Assembly (NCBI GenBank): GCA_002394335.1
Contig: DGTP01000019.1
Span: 1 to 24,370 of the forward strand
From: Bacteroidales bacterium UBA4333
GTDB taxonomy: Bacteria > Bacteroidota > Bacteroidia > Bacteroidales > Paludibacteraceae
Direction: 5' to 3'
DNA length: 24,370 nucleotides
The notes below the pieces were generated by a model. The model did no database searches. It was not told the origin of the DNA and worked only from the letters and a program-made list of their open reading frames with translations. The position numbers and the translations under genes are program-made. This document shows positions 6,074 to 11,211 of the stretch, one piece after another. Within the stretch, counting starts at the first letter, position 1. Every line of letters starts with the position of its first letter.

Positions 6074-6124
6074 GTTCTTCTTTTTCATAGTAACTACGAG
6101 ATAGAGGATAGAGAAAAGAAGAAC
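6074..6124 (+). promoter_or_regulatory. Possible leader hairpin masking a ribosome-binding region
   Basis: GTTCTTCTTTT (6074-6084) is complementary to AAAAGAAGAAC (6114-6124), an 11-bp stem with a 29-nt loop ending 8 nt before the ATG at 6133. Purine-rich AAAAGAAGAA would be the ribosome-binding region and would be paired when the stem forms. Low-complexity sequence makes chance pairing plausible. Confidence 0.3.
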
Positions 6125-6132
6125 AACCTTTT

Positions 6133-6462
6133 ATGAGTACGTTTGATTTTCTTTGGCAGTTGGTGGCAAACCACGGCGGCGTGGCGGAGCACTACAAAGC
6201 AGAATTGGCGCGGGTGTGGGCGGAATACTCGTTGGAAGAACAACGACATATCTACCGCTCCATCCGCGACAAACTGCGGGCGGACAAGTTCGTCAACTAC
6301 AACCCCGTTAAAGCCGTTCGGGAGAATGCCCCGAAAGCCAGACCGCCGCAAGTGCTCTCTTTCGCGGAGTATTACAAACAATACGGAACGACAGAGGAAA
6401 GCGGCGGTTGGGTGCGAAAATACTTGCCGGAGAAACAAACGACCATCTACATTAAAAAGTAA
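6133..6462 (+). CDS. Island protein of unknown function, 109 residues
   Basis: A basic, Trp/Tyr-rich protein (FDFLWQLVANHGGVAEHYK at 4-22; a helical stretch ARVWAEYSLEEQRHIYRSIR; then PPQVLSFAEYYKQYG). No signal peptide, membrane segment or catalytic motif is seen. The next gene starts 5 nt after its stop, so they form a pair. The style (small, helical, in a run of unknowns) is that of phage- or element-borne proteins in Bacteroidales. Function not assigned. Confidence 0.7.
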   Translation: MSTFDFLWQLVANHGGVAEHYKAELARVWAEYSLEEQRHIYRSIRDKLRADKFVNYNPVKAVRENAPKARPPQVLSFAEYYKQYGTTEESGGWVRKYLPEKQTTIYIKK

Positions 6463-6467
6463 ACGCT

Positions 6468-6755
6468 ATGGATTATCCGTTATATGATGTGCCGTACCTC
6501 GTCCGAGACCCGAACGAGTACCGGATGTCGGAGAAACGGCATCAGACAGAACTCCGCAACCAAGCCGTGGTGGATGATTACTTTATCGCGAGGGACAAAG
6601 GTGCTTCGGCACATGAGGCACGAGAGGTCGTGGCTACGAAGCACGGAATAAAGCCCAAGAGAGTGTACACCATCGTCAAATGGTTCTTCAATCAGGCAAT
6701 GAAACGGCGGAAATATGATTTTTTGCAAAAATTTGCACCTTTGGAGGAACACTAA
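6468..6755 (+). CDS. Island protein of unknown function, 95 residues, possible DNA-binding fold
   Basis: Begins with a Tyr/Pro-rich segment (MDYPLYDVPYLVRDPNEYRM), followed by a helical, basic region in which 'ASAHEAREVVATKHGIKPKRVYTIVKWF' (about residues 50-78) could be a helix-turn-helix. It starts 5 nt after the upstream stop codon. The DNA-binding idea is weak; no family is recognised. Confidence 0.68.
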   Translation: MDYPLYDVPYLVRDPNEYRMSEKRHQTELRNQAVVDDYFIARDKGASAHEAREVVATKHGIKPKRVYTIVKWFFNQAMKRRKYDFLQKFAPLEEH

Positions 6756-6769
6756 AGTTACTTTCGTAT

Positions 6770-6899
6770 TAATTTTGCAGCGGATTTTTCGCTTACGTTA
6801 AGGCTCGTTACGACTCGCGGCTCTGCCGCTCAATGGAAACCCGCCTTACGCTACGCTCTCCCCACGGGACGCACAATGTTAGCGCCCCGTGGGGTCCCC
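6770..6899 (+). other. Structured non-coding segment in the 6756-7099 gap
   Basis: This gap has no gene. It opens with TAATTTTGCAGCGGATTT (6770-6787), identical to 5002-5019, and continues with GCGGC/GCCGC (6817-6829) and the stem-loop element at 6860-6894. Direct repeats of TCGGCTTAA follow near 6934-6952. From 6955 to 7099 the sequence is A-rich leader of the next gene. It may be a long structured 5' leader or a separate RNA. Confidence 0.45.
6860..6894. repeat. Interspersed stem-loop element, copy 2
   Basis: CCCCACGGGACGC (6860-6872) pairs with GCGCCCCGTGGGG (6882-6894), 13 bp with one mismatch that is G·U on the minus strand. It shares the inner ACGC-x-C-x-A-x-GTTAGCG core with the copy at 954-988, while the outer stem differs yet stays paired. 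The sequence TGGGGTCCCCGA at its end (6890-6901) recurs at 8280-8291. Confidence 0.5.
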
Positions 6900-7099
6900 G
6901 AAAGGAAAGAGACGGTGTTTTTGATGCCTAACCTCGGCTTAAGGTCGGCTTAACCGGTGCTGGAGACGAAAGAGATTGGGGGAACTTGAAACGAAATAAA
7001 ACCGACATTCAATGCAGGGACAAGAGACGAATGGAAAGACGGCGGAATACCGCCGGAAACAGAACAACATATTATTAACAAACAAAAACCTAAACTATT

Positions 7100-7405
7100 A
7101 TGGCAAAGTACATTCCAATTGAAATGGTCAAGTCGTACAGCGGCAAGATCTGTGAACACAGCGATGTGTATTTCGCGAAGAAAGGCGACACCCTGTACAC
7201 GGGCAAGATCTGCCATCCTCGCACCAAACCGTTCAGCGAACAAGAGTTGGCTCGTCAGGAGAAATTCACACAAACGATAGCCGCTCTGAAAGCCCTGACC
7301 AATGAGCAGAAAGAGGCTTACAAGACGGCATTCAAGAACCAAAAGAAATATGGCTCGCTGTGGGGATATATGTTCGCACAAGAGTACAAGAAGATCGGGG
7401 AGTAA
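7100..7405 (+). CDS. Island protein of unknown function, 101 residues
   Basis: A basic protein with two similar Gly-Lys-Ile-Cys motifs (SGKICEHSDVYFAKKGD at 15-31 and YTGKICHPRT at 36-45), which with the nearby histidines could bind a metal, followed by two helices rich in Lys/Gln and an aromatic C-terminus (YGSLWGYMFAQEYKK). No signal peptide. It resembles a conserved-unknown type that I associate with Bacteroidales genomes near small lipoproteins, but I cannot name the family. It is followed 53 nt later by the lipoprotein gene. Confidence 0.7.
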   Translation: MAKYIPIEMVKSYSGKICEHSDVYFAKKGDTLYTGKICHPRTKPFSEQELARQEKFTQTIAALKALTNEQKEAYKTAFKNQKKYGSLWGYMFAQEYKKIGE

Positions 7406-7458
7406 AGCCCGGATTGTTACACTGACAGACCTAATTACAAATCCAAACAAGCAAAAAA

Positions 7459-7659
7459 ATGACACGTAAAGAAATCCTGAAAATCGTTATTTCGGTGCTG
7501 ATCGCCGCGCTGACGGCGCTTGCGGCGGGGCTGGGACTGAGTTCGTGCAATGTGACGCGGACGGTGACGACCCGAAGCGAGGCTTGGCAGAAAGGCGACA
7601 CCAGCGTGGTTATCCAGAGCAAGACCATCGAGACCTACGACGCTTCAAAGAAGCTGTGA
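7459..7659 (+). CDS. Small lipoprotein, 'smalltalk'-like
   Basis: A 66-residue protein: basic start (MTRKEILK), hydrophobic segment of residues 9-27, then the lipobox L-S-S-C with Cys30, so it should be lipidated and anchored on the outside of the inner membrane or in the outer membrane. The mature part is short, polar and Thr/Ser-rich. The N-terminal half resembles the 'smalltalk protein' family of Bacteroides, which occurs in small-gene clusters with DUF4248 proteins; the C-terminal extension here is longer than usual. Function is unknown. A 37-bp hairpin array starts 16 nt after the stop codon. Confidence 0.7.
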   Translation: MTRKEILKIVISVLIAALTALAAGLGLSSCNVTRTVTTRSEAWQKGDTSVVIQSKTIETYDASKKL

Positions 7660-7675
7660 TTAAACGGAAGAACGG

Positions 7676-7769
7676 CTCGCGCAAGAATGCGCGAGAAGGG
7701 AACAATGAACGGCTCGCGCAAAGATGCGCGAGAAATGGATGATGGAAGGCTCGCGCAAGAATGCGCGAG
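7676..7769. repeat. Three stem-loops in exact 37-bp tandem spacing
   Basis: CTCGCGCA / TGCGCGAG stems with 4-nt loops (AGAA, AAGA, AGAA) occur at 7676-7695, 7713-7732 and 7750-7769, each starting 37 bp after the last. Spacers share GAACAATGAA-like or related A/G-rich sequence. A fourth stem of the same kind is at 4680-4700. They could be protein-binding palindromes, RNA structures, or a small repeat. Confidence 0.8.
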
Positions 7770-7834
7770 AAATGAACAATATTAACCCTAAACCTTAACT
7801 ATTTTCCCCTCCCCTACGAGGAGGAATTTACCAA

Positions 7835-7892
7835 ATGATTAAATGACCCAATAAATGACCAAATGGTAAATGAACAAATCGTAAATGATTTT
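7835..7892 (+). other. Chain of mini-ORFs ahead of the 7893 gene
   Basis: After a GAGGAGG-type site (7818-7824) that can pair with the CCTCCCC before it, the leader holds, in one frame, ATG-ACC-CAA-TAA, ATG-ACC-AAA-TGG-TAA, ATG-AAC-AAA-TCG-TAA and a fifth ATG at 7885. Each stop runs into the next start. The series resembles that at 2212-2241. Confidence 0.4.
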
Positions 7893-8276
7893 ATGGCAAA
7901 AGTAACTTATTCAGCCGGAATTGACCATGTATCCGGCGCACTGTCGAAACCGGGCAAGAGCGGTCAGCACTCTTGCACCAAGATGCTGTTGGCTACCCAC
8001 CGTACGGCAGCCACCCAGAGCAATGCTTGTAACCGTCTCTATCTGCGTGAGAAGACCGTCCGCAGCACCGAACCGACCGCACGCGAGTTGGAGATCCGCG
8101 CACGCTTCACGGCGGTGCAGGCGATGGTGAAAGCACGTGCCAAAGACCTGTCGAAGATGGCAGCCGACCAGGAGGCGTTCAACGCACAGAAAGACACCGC
8201 CGGCGGCAAGCGCACGATGAGGGCGTACTTGTGGTTAGTCTGTGGGCGTGAATATGATTCCGCACACCAAGGCTAA
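7893..8276 (+). CDS. Island protein of unknown function, 127 residues
   Basis: The frame is open from an ATG at 7863, but those ten extra codons lie in the start-stop repeat of the leader, and the first distinctive residues are MAKVTYSAGIDHVSGALSK, so the ATG at 7893 is preferred. The protein is basic: an N-terminal Gly/Ser-rich strand region, 'MLLATHRTAAT' around 39-49, then long helices with 'ARELEIRARFTAVQAMVKARAKDLSKM' and a C-terminal 'MRAYLWLVCG'. It could bind nucleic acid by charge. I recognise the general type as a conserved unknown of Bacteroidales but not a function. It is the last gene of the island, followed directly by the structured segment 8279-8508. Confidence 0.7.
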   Translation: MAKVTYSAGIDHVSGALSKPGKSGQHSCTKMLLATHRTAATQSNACNRLYLREKTVRSTEPTARELEIRARFTAVQAMVKARAKDLSKMAADQEAFNAQKDTAGGKRTMRAYLWLVCGREYDSAHQG

Positions 8277-8278
8277 CC

Positions 8279-8508
8279 ATGGGGTCCCCGAGGATTTCCA
8301 ATCCTTGGGGAGAGCGGAGCTGCCCCGAGTATTTACTACCTGAACGGAGTTTAGGTACTTATACGAGGGGTTAGCCCGCGACGGAAGGTCTGCGGACAGG
8401 AGTACGACGCGCAGGGTTAAGCCCCCTCCGACTGGAAAATATATGCTCTGACCGTATTGCGGAGGTGTATGGTACGTAAAAGAGAGGCGCTTTCGGGCGC
8501 TTCTTTTT
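8279..8508 (+). ncRNA. Candidate structured RNA or structured 3' UTR
   Basis: No coding frame is convincing here. Successive hairpins are TCCCCGAGGATT/AATCCTTGGGGA (8285-8311), ACCTGAAC/GTTTAGGT with a GGA loop (8338-8356), a compound stem pairing GAGGGG-TTAGCCC (8365-8377) with GGGTTAA-CCCCTC (8414-8428) that encloses GTC/GAC (8388-8397), and a final terminator. Imperfect pairs are G·U when the plus strand is read as RNA, which favours a plus-strand RNA. I see no match to tmRNA, RNase P RNA or SRP RNA. No separate promoter is evident, so it may be released from the island transcript. Confidence 0.45.
8484..8508 (+). terminator. Intrinsic terminator closing the island
   Basis: GAGGCGC (8484-8490) pairs with GCGCTTC (8497-8503), 7 bp with one G·U pair and a 6-nt loop, followed by TTTTT. 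Confidence 0.75.
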
Positions 8509-8598
8509 GTTTTTGGACGCGAAAAACAAGAAAAACGGCTCGCGACACGTTGAAAACGGAAAAAAACGCATGTTTTCAAAAGAATTTTGATATTTTTC

Positions 8599-8629
8599 TT
8601 GCGTATTCCATAAAATTGTTGTAACTTTG
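8599..8629 (+). promoter_or_regulatory. Promoter of the methylmalonyl-CoA mutase genes
   Basis: TTGC at 8599-8602 and TAACTTTG at 8622-8629 with 20 nt between TTG and TA. Predicted transcription start near 8636, a leader of about 60 nt to the ATG at 8696. No cobalamin-riboswitch features are seen in 8510-8695. Confidence 0.85.
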
Positions 8630-8695
8630 TGCGGTTTTTATGAAGAACACCTGAAAAACAAGATATTCATTATTCATTATAAATTAACTAATAGC

Positions 8696-10630
8696 ATGGC
8701 AGAAAACAAAGTAAACATGTTGGCGGATTTTGCGCCGGTCTCCACCGAGACTTGGAAAGCAAAAATCATCGCTGACCTGAAAGGTGCCGACTTCGACAAG
8801 AAGCTGGTATGGCGCACGCCGGAAGGATTCAACGTGCAGCCGTTCTACCGCCGTGAGGACCTGAAAGGGCTCAAGACCACCGTCTCCGCCCCCGGTCAGT
8901 TCCCCTACGTCCGCGGTACGCGTACAAACAACGACTGGGCTATCCGTCAGAACATCTGCGCCTGCAAGAACGCACGCAAGGCGAACGAGAAAGCCCTCGA
9001 GGTGCTCAACAAGGGTATCAACTCCCTCGGTTTTTGTCTGGACAAAGAGAAGTTGACCTACCATTTCATCAAGACGCTGCTCAACGGTATCGCCGCTGAC
9101 TGCATCGCCATCAACTTCTCCATCTGCGCCTGCGCTGCGCCGAAACTCGCGAACATCCTCGTGCGTTACTACGGCCGCATGGGCTACGATGTGAAGCACA
9201 TGGTTGGTTCCATCAACGTGGACCCGATCAAGAACATGCTCGTCAAGGGCAAACCGCTGACCCGTGAGCAGGTATCGGCTAAGATCGCCGAGGTGGTGAA
9301 AGCCGCCAAATCGCTGCCGGGTTACCGCGTAGTGGGTGTGAACAGCGTTGTGCTCAACAACTCCGGCGCATATGCTACGCAGGAACTCGCTTACGCCCTC
9401 GCTTGGGGTGCCGAGTACATGACGATGCTCACCGAAGCCGGTGTGCCTAACTACCGCGCTGCCAACGCCATCCGTTTCAACATGGGTATCGGCGGCAACT
9501 ACTTCATGGAGCTGGCAAAGTTCCGTGCTGCACGTCTGCTGTGGGCGAAGATCGTAGAGGCATACAAAGCGCCGATCTTCACCACCGCTCTCCGCAATGC
9601 GGCTAAGATGAACGTCTCCGCCGAGACCAGCCGTTTCAACATGACTATTTTTGATGCGTATGTGAACCTCCTCCGCACGCAGACCGAGACGATGTCTGCT
9701 GCTCTGGCAGGCGTGGATGAGATCACCGTTACGCCGTTCGATATCACCTACGAGCGTCCGACCGACTTCTCCGAGCGTATCGCCCGCAACCAGCAGCTGC
9801 TCCTCAAAGAGGAGGCGCACTTCGACAAGATAGTGGACCCTGCTGCCGGTTCGTATTATCTGGAGAACCTGACCGCCTCCATCGCTGCCGAGGCTTGGAA
9901 GCAGTTCCTCGCTATCCAGGAGCAGGGCGGCATGTACCAGATGGTAGCCGAGGGCAAGGTGCAGGAGCATATGGCGACTAACCTCAAAGCGCGTCTCAAC
10001 GACGTAGCCAAACGCAAAGAGGTGCTGCTCGGTTCCAACCAGTTCCCGAACTTCACCGAGAAAGCCGGAAAGAAGATCAAAGCCGACGCCGGTGCTTGCA
10101 GTTCGATTTGCACGTGCAAAACATCCAAACAACCTCAAACAGCAGCCTGTGGCTGCGGTCAAACAGGAGACGCATGTCTCCCCACCTTGCCTGTCGCCCG
10201 TGCTGCCGAAGAGTTTGAACAGCTGCGCTTAGAGACCGAAGCGGCCAAGAAACAACCTGTTGCGTTCATGCTCACCATCGGCAACCTCGCCATGCGTATT
10301 GCGCGTGCGCAGTTCAGTTGTAACTTCCTCGCGTGCGCAGGATACAAGGTTATCGACAACAACGGTTTTGCCACCATCGCCGAAGGTATCAAGGCAGCCC
10401 GCAAGGCGAAAGCGGATATCATCGTCCTCTGTTCGTCCGATGACGAGTACGCAACCCTCGCGCCGAAGGCTTGGAAGAAGCTCCAGAACGCCAAAGAGAT
10501 CTTCATCGTTGCCGGTGCTCCGGCATGCATGGAGGACCTCCAGAAGCTCGGCATCCAAAACTTCATCCACGTCCGTTGCAACGTCCTCGAAACGCTCAAA
10601 GGATTAAATAACCAACTACTAACAAAATAA
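8696..10630 (+). CDS. mutA: Methylmalonyl-CoA mutase small (beta) subunit
   Basis: A 644-residue subunit of the adenosylcobalamin-dependent enzyme that interconverts methylmalonyl-CoA and succinyl-CoA in propionate formation. The open frame reaches 8627, but the promoter's -7 box covers that site; the ATG at 8696 (MAENKVNMLADFAPVS) gives the family's usual start. Residues about 20-455 form the mutase barrel-like domain; residues about 510-640 are a cobalamin-domain-like fold (MLTIGNLAMRIARAQFSCNF) that lacks the DxHxxG ligand motif, as expected for the non-catalytic subunit. Odd: the linker at 468-494 has six cysteines (CSSICTC...CGC......C) in 27 residues, not a usual mutA feature to my knowledge. 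mutB follows, but is separated by an inserted gene. Confidence 0.95.
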   Translation: MAENKVNMLADFAPVSTETWKAKIIADLKGADFDKKLVWRTPEGFNVQPFYRREDLKGLKTTVSAPGQFPYVRGTRTNNDWAIRQNICACKNARKANEKALEVLNKGINSLGFCLDKEKLTYHFIKTLLNGIAADCIAINFSICACAAPKLANILVRYYGRMGYDVKHMVGSINVDPIKNMLVKGKPLTREQVSAKIAEVVKAAKSLPGYRVVGVNSVVLNNSGAYATQELAYALAWGAEYMTMLTEAGVPNYRAANAIRFNMGIGGNYFMELAKFRAARLLWAKIVEAYKAPIFTTALRNAAKMNVSAETSRFNMTIFDAYVNLLRTQTETMSAALAGVDEITVTPFDITYERPTDFSERIARNQQLLLKEEAHFDKIVDPAAGSYYLENLTASIAAEAWKQFLAIQEQGGMYQMVAEGKVQEHMATNLKARLNDVAKRKEVLLGSNQFPNFTEKAGKKIKADAGACSSICTCKTSKQPQTAACGCGQTGDACLPTLPVARAAEEFEQLRLETEAAKKQPVAFMLTIGNLAMRIARAQFSCNFLACAGYKVIDNNGFATIAEGIKAARKAKADIIVLCSSDDEYATLAPKAWKKLQNAKEIFIVAGAPACMEDLQKLGIQNFIHVRCNVLETLKGLNNQLLTK

Positions 10631-10724
10631 CGGCTAATTTAGCGAATAAAACGAATTAATAAAAACGGCTAATTAAACGAATTAAGCGAATTAATAATTA
10701 GCTCAATTAGCATAATTCGCCGTT
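10631..10724. repeat. AT-rich repeat block upstream of the inserted gene
   Basis: Starting right after the mutA stop, this block repeats CGGCTAATT / CGAATTAA-type words and ends with a 31-bp unit (10694-10724, ATAATTAGCTCAATTAGC...TTCGCCGTT) that recurs at 11131-11161 with one mismatch. The left half (AACGGCTAATTAAACGAATT...) is an imperfect inverted copy of that unit, so the whole can fold as a long hairpin. Confidence 0.75.
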
Positions 10725-10733
10725 TAGAACAAT

Positions 10734-11129
10734 ATGAATAATCAGTTATTATATAAGGATGAGACCTATAAGATTGTAGGTGCGGCAATAGAAGTTCACA
10801 AGGAACTTGGTTGTGGTTTTACAGAACCCGTATATCAAGATGCTCTTGAATATGAATTTCAGTTGCGCGGTATTCCTTATGAAAGGGAGAAAGTACTCAA
10901 AGTCAACTATAAAGATATAGTTTTACCGAAAGAATTCCGAGCTGATTTTGTTTGCTATGATAAAATTATTGTTGAGTTGAAGGCTGTTTCAGAAATCTTG
11001 GATGAACACTATGCACAGGTATATAATTACCTAAAAACAAGTGGATACCAACTGGGACTTCTTCTTAATTTTGGCAATATGTCATTAGAGTGCAAACGCA
11101 TACCCTGTTCCTTAAAATGGCAAGAATAA
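10734..11129 (+). CDS. GxxExxY protein (PD-(D/E)xK nuclease-like)
   Basis: A 131-residue protein of normal length for the GxxExxY family: the naming motif is G28-F-T-E31-P-V-Y34, followed by 'YEFQLRGIPYEREK' and the PD-(D/E)xK-like core Asp71 (FRADFV) and Glu81-L-Lys83 (IIVELKAV). Members are widespread and have the fold of small restriction-type nucleases, but their role is unsettled. It is much more AT-rich than mutA and mutB on either side and is flanked by 31-bp repeats, indicating insertion as a mobile cassette. It is co-oriented with the mut genes, so transcription of mutB may pass through it. Confidence 0.92.
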   Translation: MNNQLLYKDETYKIVGAAIEVHKELGCGFTEPVYQDALEYEFQLRGIPYEREKVLKVNYKDIVLPKEFRADFVCYDKIIVELKAVSEILDEHYAQVYNYLKTSGYQLGLLLNFGNMSLECKRIPCSLKWQE

Positions 11130-11130
11130 A

Positions 11131-11195
11131 ATAATTAGCTCAATTAGCAAAATTCGCCGTTAAAATAATTAGTTTAATTCGCATAATTCGCCGTT
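11131..11195. repeat. Two tandem 31-bp repeat units downstream of the inserted gene
   Basis: Units at 11131-11161 and 11165-11195 both begin ATAATTAG and end AATTCGCCGTT. The first matches the upstream copy at 10694-10724 in 30 of 31 positions; the second is more diverged in the middle. The mutB ATG is 16 nt past the end. Confidence 0.8.
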
Positions 11196-11211
11196 AAAAA
11201 CATATACAATT

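Noticed and set aside
7545..7742. 65-residue frame overlapping the lipoprotein gene and the hairpin array
   Set aside because: It is an out-of-frame shadow, rich in Arg from the CTCGCGC repeats, without a ribosome-binding site.
7676..7769. CRISPR array
   Set aside because: Only three units with short spacers that are partly alike and no cas gene; better described as tandem palindromes.
8510..8695. Cobalamin riboswitch upstream of mutA, expected from the B12-dependent product
   Set aside because: The leader after the promoter is about 60 nt and AT-rich, with no B12-box-like sequence or multi-stem fold.
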